From positions 1-7,039 of the forward strand of contig NZ_CALUAA010000028.1 of assembly GCF_943913915.1 (NCBI RefSeq): 7,039 bases of DNA, written 5' to 3'. The translations under genes and the position numbers were made by a program. Positions 1 through 6,480 of this stretch are shown one piece after another (position 1 is the first letter of the stretch; each line of letters begins with the position of its first letter). The notes beneath the pieces were generated by a model, which saw only the letters and a list, made by a program, of their open reading frames with translations, was not told where the DNA came from and did no database searches. This DNA comes from an uncultured Peptoniphilus sp. Its GTDB lineage: Bacteria > Bacillota > Clostridia > Tissierellales > Peptoniphilaceae.

Positions 1-52
1 AAACTGACCTCCTTAAGTTGGTTTTTAAGTCCAACTTTTGGGGGTCAGTGCA
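1..52 (-). mobile_element. End of an IS3-family (IS150-group-like) insertion sequence, partial
   Basis: Read on the minus strand, the element begins TGCACTGACCCCCAAAAG and continues with TTGGACTT. This matches the general form of IS150-group termini, which start TG and carry a CTGACCCC...GTTGGAC block. The end holds a Shine-Dalgarno sequence AAGGAGG (plus-strand 8-14) pointing out of the window, so this should be the left end, upstream of the transposase orfA. The transposase itself lies beyond base 1 and is not seen. The boundary at 52 is set by the TG dinucleotide and by the point where the surface-protein frame changes character. The other end and the target duplication are outside the window, so the family assignment rests on the terminus alone. 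Confidence 0.72.
3..49 (-). promoter_or_regulatory. Hairpin at the IS end enclosing the transposase ribosome site
   Basis: Plus-strand ACTGACC (3-9) pairs with GGTCAGT (43-49). The pairing continues through a G-T wobble at 10/42 and C-G pairs at 11/41 and 12/40. After a two-base mismatch at 13-14/38-39, AAGTTGG (15-21) pairs with CCAACTT (31-37) around a nine-base loop. In RNA entering from the truncated surface gene, the AAGGAGG ribosome site (minus strand, 8-14) would be largely inside the stem. Such end hairpins are known in several IS families (IS10, IS50, IS200) to block transposase translation from transcripts that read in from outside. That role here is an inference. Confidence 0.55.
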
Positions 53-689
53 AATTAACGAGTCTGTTTGGTCCAAGTTGGTAATCGCCACCTGCTACTT
101 TTCTGTCTGTAAATTCAACACCTTCTCCTGTAGAGTATTGAAGTTGGTAACCTTCCGGAATAGTAGATTCATCTACCCACATCTTATAGGATTCATCACC
201 TGCAGATACAGTTGTATCGGCATCAAATTTTACTAATTTTCCATCTCGGCCGATGTATGATTTCACCTTAATATGGAACTGTCCGTCGGCTCCTGAAACT
301 GCATAGTAGGTTGGTGAAGTTCTGTTACCTTTTCTTTCATACCATTGGAAGTAAACTTTTACCCCTTCTATTGGCTTAAATCTTTGGCCAGTTTCTGCCT
401 TTAAATCAGCGTTTATGTCGCCGCCGACCAGGACACCTACAAAGCCGTGTACTGCATTTTTTGCATCGGCATCAGTAGATGTGTCTTCCGGTGCAGCTGC
501 GTCTCGAACCGCGGTAGGCGGCGTCGCCGGTGCCAATTGAAAGTTGTCGCTTTTTTGTTCTTGTTTCGCCATTTCCTTTTTGGGATCGGCATGGGCATAG
601 ATTCCCGCCGGTACCATCCCGAGTACTAAGGACAATGACAGTGCGCCTGCTGTAGCCCTTACAGCAAAATTCTTTCTTTTATTTTGCAT
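45..689 (-). pseudogene. Secreted surface protein, 3' end lost to an IS insertion
   Basis: The product is 214 residues. It has a basic N-terminus (MQNKRKNF) and a hydrophobic core at about 10-32, with a likely signal peptidase site after AHA (residue 34). A Pro/Ala/Asp-rich low-complexity linker (about 35-80) follows, then a beta-rich region (about 81-212). The segment GVKVYFQWYE ... YYAVSGADGQFHIKV has the 'G-V-x-V ... A-D-G-x-F' look of SdrD_B/CNA-B-like or carboxypeptidase-regulatory-like domains of Gram-positive surface proteins. The last residues LH and the TGA stop (45-47) come from the IS end, so the native frame breaks after Asn212. No LPXTG or other wall anchor is present, and these would have been in the lost part. 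The ATG at 689 is preceded by AAAGGAGA five to six bases upstream. It may still make a short secreted fragment. Adhesion or wall function is an inference. Confidence 0.8.
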
Positions 690-841
690 GTTATCTCCTT
701 TTTAATACTCTGTCGCTTACTCACAAATCGTCGCAACCGTTCACGCGCATCCATTTTTGCCTTATAGATTTGCTGTCTTGCCTTTAAATCTTTATATCCC
801 TCCTCAGGTTGATTATTTGTCAACATTGGTTTTTTCTTCAT
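659..841 (-). CDS. Possible small basic protein upstream of the surface gene (doubtful)
   Basis: This is a 60-codon frame rich in Lys, Arg and Glu (MKKKPMLTNNQPEEGY...), with no signal peptide, membrane segment or recognised domain. It sits downstream of the candidate extended -10 at 870-878 and overlaps the start of the surface-protein gene by 31 bases. No Shine-Dalgarno sequence precedes its ATG at 841. An AGGAGG lies inside the frame but has no usable start codon at the right distance. An internal Met at codon 30 has only a weak AAGG in front of it. It could be a leader peptide or simply the open part of a long 5' untranslated region. I do not recognise it. Confidence 0.22.
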   Translation of the reverse strand: MKKKPMLTNNQPEEGYKDLKARQQIYKAKMDARERLRRFVSKRQSIKKEITCKIKERILL

Positions 842-869
842 ATATATTTATATACTTACCCGCGTCTCT

Positions 870-878
870 ATAATATCA
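870..878 (-). promoter_or_regulatory. Candidate extended -10 promoter for the surface gene
   Basis: The minus strand reads TGATATTAT, which fits the extended -10 form TGnTATnnT. No convincing -35 hexamer lies 16-18 bases upstream (TATACT there is poor), as is usual for extended -10 promoters. It would give a leader of about 170 bases before the surface-protein ATG at 689. Confidence 0.35.
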
Positions 879-965
879 CTCATATTTGGCAAAGTATATT
901 CGTTTCACTATTATTTATATTATTCTTCTTTCATGATGTCTTTTTACTTTTTTCCCCTACAAATG

Positions 966-991
966 AAAACGCCCTCTCTCGAAGGCGTTTC
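966..991 (-). terminator. Intrinsic terminator of the amino-acid ABC operon
   Basis: Plus-strand AAACGCC (967-973) and GGCGTTT (984-990) form a 7-bp perfect stem with a 10-base loop. In the minus-strand transcript it begins about 15 bases after the ATPase stop codon. It is followed by a moderately T-rich tail (GTTTTCATTTGT). Position and polarity fit termination of the operon. Confidence 0.7.
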
Positions 992-1005
992 AATTTAGGA
1001 ATTGT

Positions 1006-1662
1006 TTAAATGGCTTTCAGGTTTTCTTCCCGCAGGTTCCCCTCTTCGAAGTGGAGGATGCGGTCGCTTACTCTTTCGGCGAAGGCGCGATCGTGGGTTA
1101 CCACGATCATGCCCATGCCTTTTTCTTTGAGCTTTTCCATAATCTGGGCGAGTTTGTCGATGGTGTCGCTATCGAGGGCCGATGTGGGCTCGTCGAAGCA
1201 GAGGATGTCCGGCTCGAGCATACAGGCCCGAACGATGGCCACCCGCTGTTGTTGGCCGCCGGAAAGGTTGCGGGGGTATTTGTCTTTTTCGTCTTCGATG
1301 TCCAGGTCTTTTAAAAGTTGGAGGGCCCGCTTTTCCGCAACGCTTTTTTCTACGCCGTGATAGAGGGGCGCAAGGAGGATGTTTTCCCAAACGGTGAGTT
1401 TCGGGAAGAGGTGGTATCCCTGGAACACCATGCCGATTTTTTCGGCATCGGTTTTACCCACAGGCATTACCTCGCCGTCGAAGGTGATGGTGCCTTCGTC
1501 GTAGGTTTCTAAGCCATTTAAGCAACGAAGGAAGGTGGTTTTGCCTTGGCCGCTTTTCCCCGCAATGGAAATGATGGAATCGGAGGTAAAATCGTAATCG
1601 ATTCCCTTCCAGATTTCCCGATCGCCGAAGCTTTTCGCTAAGTTTCTTACGCTGATTTTCAT
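1006..1662 (-). CDS. Polar amino-acid ABC transporter ATP-binding protein
   Basis: This is the cytoplasmic ATPase that powers uptake of an amino acid through the adjacent permease. It has all the ABC motifs in order: Walker A GKSGQGKT (35-42), Q-loop Gln81 in MVFQGYHLFP, signature LSGGQQQR (133-140), Walker B ILCFDE (153-158), D-loop SALDS and switch His190 in VVTHD. The sequence around these motifs (RCLNGLE, HLFPKLTVWENI, DEPTSALD) is typical of the GlnQ/HisP/ArtP amino-acid family. At 218 residues it is somewhat shorter than the usual 240 or so, ending soon after the H-loop helix, but nothing catalytic is missing. The ATG at 1662 overlaps the permease TGA by four bases (ATGA), so translation is coupled. 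The exact substrate cannot be told from the ATPase. Confidence 0.95.
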   Translation of the reverse strand: MKISVRNLAKSFGDREIWKGIDYDFTSDSIISIAGKSGQGKTTFLRCLNGLETYDEGTITFDGEVMPVGKTDAEKIGMVFQGYHLFPKLTVWENILLAPLYHGVEKSVAEKRALQLLKDLDIEDEKDKYPRNLSGGQQQRVAIVRACMLEPDILCFDEPTSALDSDTIDKLAQIMEKLKEKGMGMIVVTHDRAFAERVSDRILHFEEGNLREENLKAI

Positions 1663-2303
1663 GACGCTTGAATCTTCCTTTCCATTTTATTGAGGATAAC
1701 GGTTAAGATGCCTACGATAATAAGGTACACGACGCCTACGTAGACGTAGGGCAGGATGGAGGACATGGTATTGGATACGGATTTCGCCGCTTTCAATATG
1801 TCCATAACGCCCAAGATGTAAACGAGGGAGGTATCTTTTACGAGTGTAATGACTTCGTTGGAGTAGGCGGGAAAGCTTCTTTGGATGACCACGGGAAGGA
1901 TCACTTTAAAGAAAGTGTAGGGCCGGGAGAGACCCAATACTTTTCCCGCTTCCCATTGCCCGGGATCCACAGATTGTATGCCTCCTCTTAAGATTTCTGC
2001 GAAGTAAGCCGTGTAGTTTAAGATGAAGGCGATGAAGATGGAGGTAAACCGCCCGAGCTTTAGAGGGATGGGTAAGAGGGGTAAGCCGAAGAAGACGAAC
2101 ATCAATTGCAATAGGAGGGGCGTGGCGCGCATAATATAAATGTAGATTGCCGCAATCTTCGATATAATAAGATGACGGGATAATCTTGCCCACGCCACGG
2201 GCATACACAAAATGGCCGATACGATGAGTGTCATTGCAAATACAGATGCTGTCGTCTTCATCCCCTCGTTTAAAAGGGGAATTAAGCGTTGTAGGATTTC
2301 CAC
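1659..2303 (-). CDS. Polar amino-acid ABC transporter permease
   Basis: This is the membrane subunit of the importer, 214 residues, matching the His/Glu/Gln/Arg/opine permease family in length and pattern. Hydrophobic segments lie at about 14-38, 50-76, 84-104, 155-175 and 183-206. The conserved RATPLLLQL (59-67) and the cytoplasmic EAA loop EAGKVLGLSRPYTFFKVILP (118-137), which docks on the ATPase, are both clear. FPAYSNEVITLVKDTSL (144-160) is also a family hallmark. The start is GTG at 2303, chosen because a strong AGGAGGT lies four bases upstream and no ATG is better placed. It follows the binding-protein gene by 23 bases and overlaps the ATPase gene by four. Confidence 0.94.
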   Translation of the reverse strand: MEILQRLIPLLNEGMKTTASVFAMTLIVSAILCMPVAWARLSRHLIISKIAAIYIYIMRATPLLLQLMFVFFGLPLLPIPLKLGRFTSIFIAFILNYTAYFAEILRGGIQSVDPGQWEAGKVLGLSRPYTFFKVILPVVIQRSFPAYSNEVITLVKDTSLVYILGVMDILKAAKSVSNTMSSILPYVYVGVVYLIIVGILTVILNKMERKIQAS

Positions 2304-2307
2304 GCTT

Positions 2308-2314
2308 ACCTCCT
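2308..2314 (-). promoter_or_regulatory. Ribosome site fixing the GTG start of the permease
   Basis: The minus strand reads AGGAGGT, then four bases, then GTG at 2303. The strength and spacing of this site settle the non-ATG start. The next in-frame Met is at codon 15, inside the amphipathic N-terminus. Confidence 0.8.
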
Positions 2315-2326
2315 CAGATTAATCGC

Positions 2327-3169
2327 TTAGTCGGCGAAATATTTTTGGTAAATTTCGTCGTAGGTTCCGTCTTCTCTCAGTTCTTTCATGGCTTGGTTGA
2401 GGGCGTTCATAAGGGCAGTGTCGTCTTTACGCATGCCCACGGCAAATTGTTCTTCGCCAAAGTTGTCTTCCAAGACTTTGTAGTTTTCTTCGCCGTTTTG
2501 CTTCATGTAATAGCGGGCGAGGACTTCGTCTACGACGATGGCGTCGCAGCGTTTGGCTTCGATGTCTTTAAAGCATTCGGTGTTGGTCGCATATTCTACA
2601 GGCGGTTCGGCGAGTGCGCTTACGAAGGCCTCGTCTTTCATAACGGCTTCCAGCGCGGAGGATTCGCCCTGTACCGTAACCCGTTTATCGGCGAGATCGG
2701 CCTTGGAATTTACCGGGGAATCTTTCATAGTGATAATGATTTGGCGATTATCCATATAGGGTTCGGAGAGGAGAACTTTCTTTTCCCGCTCCGGCGTAAT
2801 GGAGTAGCCGTTCCAGATCATATCAATATTGCCGCTTTCCAGTTCGCTTTCTTTCATGGTCCAGTCGATAGCCTGACATTCCACTTGGATGCCGATTTTT
2901 TCGGCTACTTTTTGTGCCAGATCCACGTCGAATCCGACGAGATCGCCTTTTTCATCCCGAAATCCCATGGGAGCGAAGGTATCGTCCATGCCGACGATAT
3001 AAGTTTTGGATTTATCGATTTCACCGGCGTCGGCTGATGCTGCATTGTTTCCGCCGGCGGCGTTTGCATTTGCATTTTCTTTTGCTTCGTTTGCTTTGTT
3101 TGCGCCTCCGGAGCATGCGGTCAACAACATGAGCATCAGAAGGGCGAGGCTAAGTACTTTCTTTTTCAT
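2327..3169 (-). CDS. Amino-acid ABC transporter substrate-binding lipoprotein (SBP_bac_3)
   Basis: This is the extracellular, lipid-anchored receptor of the importer, 280 residues. The signal peptide ends in a lipobox LTAC, giving a lipidated Cys19. An Asn/Ala-rich flexible linker (about 20-50) precedes the binding domain. Family 3 features include FAPMGFRDEKGDLVGFDVDLA (65-85) and NIDMIWNGYSITPERE (114-129). By comparison with GlnH-type receptors, Arg128 should hold the ligand carboxylate. Asp214 (VVDEV) is the likely amino-group contact. The ligand is probably a polar or sulphur amino acid, but I cannot choose between Gln, Arg, His and cystine. The ATG at 3169 has AAAGGA seven bases upstream. 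It is the first gene of the operon, behind the promoter at 3223-3251. Confidence 0.94.
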   Translation of the reverse strand: MKKKVLSLALLMLMLLTACSGGANKANEAKENANANAAGGNNAASADAGEIDKSKTYIVGMDDTFAPMGFRDEKGDLVGFDVDLAQKVAEKIGIQVECQAIDWTMKESELESGNIDMIWNGYSITPEREKKVLLSEPYMDNRQIIITMKDSPVNSKADLADKRVTVQGESSALEAVMKDEAFVSALAEPPVEYATNTECFKDIEAKRCDAIVVDEVLARYYMKQNGEENYKVLEDNFGEEQFAVGMRKDDTALMNALNQAMKELREDGTYDEIYQKYFAD

Positions 3170-3203
3170 TGTCTTGTCCTTTCGTTCTTTATCGCTTTAT
3201 CTA

Positions 3204-3222
3204 ACTAAATCATCTGTTTAGT
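3204..3222 (-). promoter_or_regulatory. Inverted repeat overlapping the start region of the ABC operon (possible operator)
   Basis: ACTAAA (3204-3209) and TTTAGT (3217-3222) are perfect 6-bp arms seven bases apart. They sit immediately downstream of the -10 and span the expected transcription start, a usual place for a repressor site. I do not recognise the motif as that of a known regulator, and a 6-bp dyad in AT-rich DNA can occur by chance. Confidence 0.28.
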
Positions 3223-3251
3223 ATAATACCCTCTTTTTATTTTTTTGTAAA
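3223..3251 (-). promoter_or_regulatory. Sigma-A-type promoter of the amino-acid ABC operon
   Basis: The minus strand has -35 TTTACA (plus-strand 3246-3251) and -10 TATTAT (3223-3228), with the ideal 17-base spacer. The expected start near 3216 leaves a leader of roughly 47 bases before the lipoprotein ATG. That is too short for a T-box or a typical riboswitch. Confidence 0.75.
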
Positions 3252-3259
3252 GGGTTATT

Positions 3260-3287
3260 TTGAAATTATTTTTAATTCGTCTATTTT
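3260..3287 (+). promoter_or_regulatory. Weak candidate promoter for the CLC operon
   Basis: TTGAAA (3260-3265) and TATTTT (3282-3287) are 16 bases apart, ahead of the ribosome site GAAAGGAG at 3302-3309. The -10 is poor and the surrounding DNA is so AT-rich that other choices exist. This intergenic region must contain the promoter, since the neighbouring operon is divergent. Confidence 0.35.
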
Positions 3288-3314
3288 GTTTTCTATAGAA
3301 AGAAAGGAGTTTTT

Positions 3315-4832
3315 ATGGATACCCATCAATTAAGTTCCTATCGTTCGGGCCGCTTTCGAATCCATCTGGTATTCGGCGGGGCTTTCGTGGGCCTGGCATC
3401 GGGAATGATTTCGGTGTTATATCGCTACACCCTCGGGAAGCTGGATGGGGTGCGCAATCTTATGTACAGTGAGGTAAGCCTCGAAAAGGGTCTTTTTATG
3501 CTCGCGGGCTTTTTGCTTCTGGCCTTTTTCATGCACCTTCTCCTCAATTGGGCGCCTTTCAGCGGCGGCAGCGGCATTCCCCAAATTCGCGGCGAGCTTT
3601 TGGGAAAGGTGGATATTGAATCTACGCCGACCCTTATCTCCAAATTCTTTGGCGGGGCCATGGGCGCTTTTACAGGCCTTACCCTTGGGAGGGAAGGTCC
3701 TTCTATTCAGTTGGGAGGCACTCTCGCCAAAATGATCTCGAATGGAATAAAGGCCACGGAAATGGAGCGGCGCTATTTGATCACCGCCGGTGCATCGGCA
3801 GGGCTTGCCGCGGCTTTTAACGCGCCTCTCGCCGGCGCTCTTTTTGCCCTGGAAGAGCTGCACAAAAGCTTTTCCCATTTTTTCGTTGTGCCCTGCATTG
3901 TAGCCTCGGTAGTGGCGAATTTCGTAAGTTTTACGATTTTAGGAATGGAACCCGCCTTTTCCTTCCCCATGCACGAAATGCTCCCCGTGTCCTATTTCTG
4001 GGCGCCTGTTTCCATCGGCATTTTAGGCGGCATCTTCGGGTCTCTTTTCAATAAAGGGTTGCTCCTTTTCAGCCAAAACATGAAGAAGCTCCCCGTTCCC
4101 CGCTACCTCGTGATTTTTTCCGCTATGGTACTCGTCTTTCTTGTGGGCCTCAACTCTCCGCTCCTCTTAGGCGGCGGCCACGGCCTGATCGAGCGGCTCG
4201 CCACAAAACCTGTAGCACCTACGGCTCTTTTAATGTATTTCGCCATTCGCCTCCTTCTCGTATGGACGGGCTACGGAAGCGGCGCACAGGGCGGAATTTT
4301 TCTCCCGGTGCTCACATTAGGTGCACTTCTCGGCGCCTTTTGCCACAGCTTTATGATGGGCGGCGACGCTTATTACGCCAATTTTTTATATCTGGGCATG
4401 GCGGCCATTTTATCTTCTGTCGTGCAGGCACCTCTTCTTTCTATTTTGCTTGTTTCGGAAATGAGCGGCACCATGATGCAGATGATCTCTGTAACTGCCG
4501 CCGCCGTGGTGGCCTATCTTGTGGCGCAAATTTTAAGGAACGGCCCTATTTACGAATCCCTTTACGACAATATGTTTACGAATGACGATCCCGTCGTGGA
4601 TTCCGGCTACACTATGCAATACTTCTTCGTGCCCGGCGATGCGGATTACGTCGGCATTTCCCTGGAAAACCTGAAGATTCCCCACCACCCCCTGATCGCT
4701 TCGGTGAAGCGGGAAGATAAGACCTTTACGCCGAATAAAGATACGAAATTATATGAAGGAGACGAACTCCTCGTCTTGACGAAAGAGCAGTATCTGGAAG
4801 ATTTAAATCACTATTTCGGAGATGTGGAATGA
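3315..4832 (+). CDS. clcA: CLC-family H+/Cl- antiporter with C-terminal RCK_C (TrkA_C) domain
   Basis: This polytopic membrane protein of 505 residues exchanges chloride for protons. The CLC ion-path signatures are all present: GSGIP (85-89, selectivity-filter Ser86), GREGP (125-129, gating Glu127), FNAPLAGALFALEE with Glu181 matching the internal proton glutamate (Glu203 of E. coli ClcA), GSGAQGGIFLP (321-331) and Tyr413 in GPIYESL, matching Tyr445. With both glutamates and the filter serine kept, an antiporter selective for chloride is expected, rather than a channel, a fluoride exporter or a nitrate exchanger. Residues from about 430 to the end form an RCK_C/TrkA_C-type cytoplasmic domain (SLENLKIPHHPLIASVKR ... 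LYEGDELLVLT), a common regulatory add-on. The ATG follows GAAAGGAG by about five bases. The stop overlaps the next gene (ATGA), marking the first gene of a coupled operon. Confidence 0.93.
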   Translation: MDTHQLSSYRSGRFRIHLVFGGAFVGLASGMISVLYRYTLGKLDGVRNLMYSEVSLEKGLFMLAGFLLLAFFMHLLLNWAPFSGGSGIPQIRGELLGKVDIESTPTLISKFFGGAMGAFTGLTLGREGPSIQLGGTLAKMISNGIKATEMERRYLITAGASAGLAAAFNAPLAGALFALEELHKSFSHFFVVPCIVASVVANFVSFTILGMEPAFSFPMHEMLPVSYFWAPVSIGILGGIFGSLFNKGLLLFSQNMKKLPVPRYLVIFSAMVLVFLVGLNSPLLLGGGHGLIERLATKPVAPTALLMYFAIRLLLVWTGYGSGAQGGIFLPVLTLGALLGAFCHSFMMGGDAYYANFLYLGMAAILSSVVQAPLLSILLVSEMSGTMMQMISVTAAAVVAYLVAQILRNGPIYESLYDNMFTNDDPVVDSGYTMQYFFVPGDADYVGISLENLKIPHHPLIASVKREDKTFTPNKDTKLYEGDELLVLTKEQYLEDLNHYFGDVE

Positions 4833-5935
4833 AACGATGGATGCCTTTTTTACTGGCCATTTTACTTTTAACGGGCTGTGATATGATCCCGGAGAAACCT
4901 AAATCGGAGCCTCTTATCTTCGGCATTTTCGAGCCTACTACGGGTCTCTACGGCGAGACGGGCAAAGAAACCCTTAGGGGCGCGGAGCTCGCCCGGGATA
5001 TTCGCCCCATGGCTCTCGGGAAAAAAATCGATCTTGCGCTCTACAATACGAAGAGCCAAAGTTTTGAGGCGGCCAACGGCGTGAGTTATTTAAGCGGCCG
5101 AGGCGCCGCGGGCCTTATCGGCACCTTCGGAAGCGACAGCATGGAAATGGCAAGCCCGGTGATCGATGCGGCGAAGATCCCCACGGTAACGGGCTCTACC
5201 TCGCCAAAGCTTAAAGATAATTACTGGATCACGCAAATCAGCGTCAGCGACGACGAGCAGGCACGGGCCATGGCCCGTTTCGCCGACGAAACCCTCCACC
5301 TAAAAGATATCGCTATTATGATCGATGCCGAAACGCTTTACGGGAGCGAACTGGCCTATGGTTTTGAGCGGAATCTGCCGGATTATGTAAATGTCTACAA
5401 GGTGTTTTACCACACCGGAGAAAGCCGCTTTCACAACGAAATTCAGCGTCTTAAAAAATTCCCCGTAGATTCCGTCTATTGCCCCGGCGACAGCGTGGCC
5501 TCCGCTTATTTAGTGCGGGCAATCCGCGCCGAATACCCGGACATTCCCATTATGGGCGGCGACCGCTGGGAAAATCCTTCATTCAAAGCCATCGGCGAGG
5601 ACGCCGTGGAAGGTGTGTACTTCACCGCCCACTACGCACGATACGAGACTTTTAATATTGCATCGGATACTTTCCTCTCCCTCTACCGGGAAAAATACGG
5701 AAAAGAACCTACAAGCTACGCCGCCATCGGCTACGACGCCTACAATCTCCTCTACAATTCCGTGGTGAAGAGCGGGAAAGACGATCCGGCCGCCATGGCA
5801 CAGTACCTGCGGAAACAGGAATCTTTCGACGGCGCCCTGGGGATTAAAAAGCGCTTTTCTACGAGGAGCGTGCCTATTTTACAACAACAGGGGCGCCGCG
5901 GAAATTACGTAACCACTATGGAGGTGAGCCGATGA
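4829..5935 (+). CDS. LivJ-like substrate-binding lipoprotein (Peripla_BP_6), orphan
   Basis: This 368-residue lipoprotein has a lipobox LTGC with Cys17. The body has the layout of branched-chain amino-acid and amide receptors: FEPTTGLYGETGKETLRGAELA (34-55), GTFGSDSMEMASPVIDAAKIPTV (98-120), GSTSPKL (122-128), the D-x-x-QA block SDDEQARAMARFADE (140-154), YGSELA (171-176) and YAAIGYDAYNLL (297-308) near the end. These mark a type I periplasmic-binding fold that closes on a small ligand outside the membrane. No LivH, LivM, LivG or LivF homologue is in the window. The gene is instead sandwiched between the CLC antiporter and a small membrane protein, with ATGA overlaps on both sides. GGAG lies about seven bases before the ATG. 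It may sense a ligand rather than feed a transporter. The ligand cannot be told. Confidence 0.88.
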   Translation: MKRWMPFLLAILLLTGCDMIPEKPKSEPLIFGIFEPTTGLYGETGKETLRGAELARDIRPMALGKKIDLALYNTKSQSFEAANGVSYLSGRGAAGLIGTFGSDSMEMASPVIDAAKIPTVTGSTSPKLKDNYWITQISVSDDEQARAMARFADETLHLKDIAIMIDAETLYGSELAYGFERNLPDYVNVYKVFYHTGESRFHNEIQRLKKFPVDSVYCPGDSVASAYLVRAIRAEYPDIPIMGGDRWENPSFKAIGEDAVEGVYFTAHYARYETFNIASDTFLSLYREKYGKEPTSYAAIGYDAYNLLYNSVVKSGKDDPAAMAQYLRKQESFDGALGIKKRFSTRSVPILQQQGRRGNYVTTMEVSR

Positions 5936-6471
5936 AAGATAATCGGGACATTCTGCTTTCAGGCTTTAACTTGGCTCTATGGGCAGGGCTGTATGCCATA
6001 GGCATTGCTCGACACGATCAGCTTATGGGTCTCGGCCTCGTCCTCGTCGCCTATTTGCTCGCGGAATGGCCGAAGCGAAGCAAACCCTGGGTGAAGTATC
6101 TTTTTATTTTCGCATCACACGGCCTTATGGCCTACAGTTTGATCGCCTTTCGTTCGGGAGGCGGGACTTTGCGGCAAAACTCAATCGACGGCGCTTTTGC
6201 CGTTTGCTACTTCCTCCAGTGGAACAGCTTTCGACGAGGCGTCTTCGATCTTTTTAAAAAAAGAGGCGAGCGAATCGCCTCAGGTATCCTCTGCGCCCTC
6301 GTCTTCGGGATGTTCTTCATCCTCTTCTACCCGGATTTTTCAGGGATCGACAAAAATTGGGTCGCCGCCCTGCCCGCGATCGTCGCCGCAAACTACAGAA
6401 ACGGCATTATCGCCGCCGGGGTGTACGGCACCGCGATGTTCTTTGTGCCGGCAGTGAAGGTAGGGAAATGA
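5932..6471 (+). CDS. Small polytopic membrane protein of unknown function
   Basis: This 179-residue hydrophobic protein matches no family I can name. Likely membrane segments are at about 9-26, 30-46, 55-73, 86-98 (weaker), 115-134 and 143-175 (one long or two short). Basic stretches PKRSKPWVK (47-55) and FRRGVFDLFKKRGER (100-114) suggest cytoplasmic loops. No enzyme motif, nucleotide-binding site or signal peptide is visible. Its ATG overlaps the stop of the lipoprotein gene (ATGA), with GAGGTG five bases upstream, so it is translated together with it. By position it could be a membrane partner for the lipoprotein or an accessory subunit of the CLC protein, but that is inference only. Confidence 0.82.
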   Translation: MKDNRDILLSGFNLALWAGLYAIGIARHDQLMGLGLVLVAYLLAEWPKRSKPWVKYLFIFASHGLMAYSLIAFRSGGGTLRQNSIDGAFAVCYFLQWNSFRRGVFDLFKKRGERIASGILCALVFGMFFILFYPDFSGIDKNWVAALPAIVAANYRNGIIAAGVYGTAMFFVPAVKVGK

Positions 6472-6480
6472 GAGGATAGG

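Larger units (their letters stand above)
690..1005. other. Intergenic region between the surface gene and the ABC importer operon
   Basis: This 316-base, AT-rich stretch separates two minus-strand transcription units. It holds the terminator of the ABC operon (966-991), a candidate extended -10 for the surface gene (870-878), the doubtful small frame described separately, and the surface gene's ribosome site at 691-700. I see no tRNA, other RNA gene or repeat in it. Confidence 0.6.

Noticed and set aside
1169..1397. Short open frames on both strands inside the ATPase gene.
   Set aside because: They overlap the Walker B and signature-motif coding region, and their Arg/Pro-rich translations are typical frame shadows.
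2228..3037. Long plus-strand open frame (about 269 codons) opposite the amino-acid binding lipoprotein gene.
   Set aside because: It is exactly antisense to a clear SBP_bac_3 gene with lipobox and family motifs, starts inside the opposite permease gene and its translation has no recognisable domain.
3170..3216. A T-box or amino-acid riboswitch controlling the ABC importer.
   Set aside because: The predicted leader is only about 47 bases and has no fitting stems beyond the small dyad at the start point.
3266..3314. A fluoride riboswitch ahead of the CLC gene, with the protein as a CLC-F fluoride exporter.
   Set aside because: The leader is too short and AT-rich, and the protein has GSGIP and GREGP with both antiporter glutamates, the chloride-type pattern.
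3417..3970. Minus-strand open frames opposite the CLC gene.
   Set aside because: They are shadows of the clear CLC coding sequence, with no ribosome site and basic, low-meaning translations.
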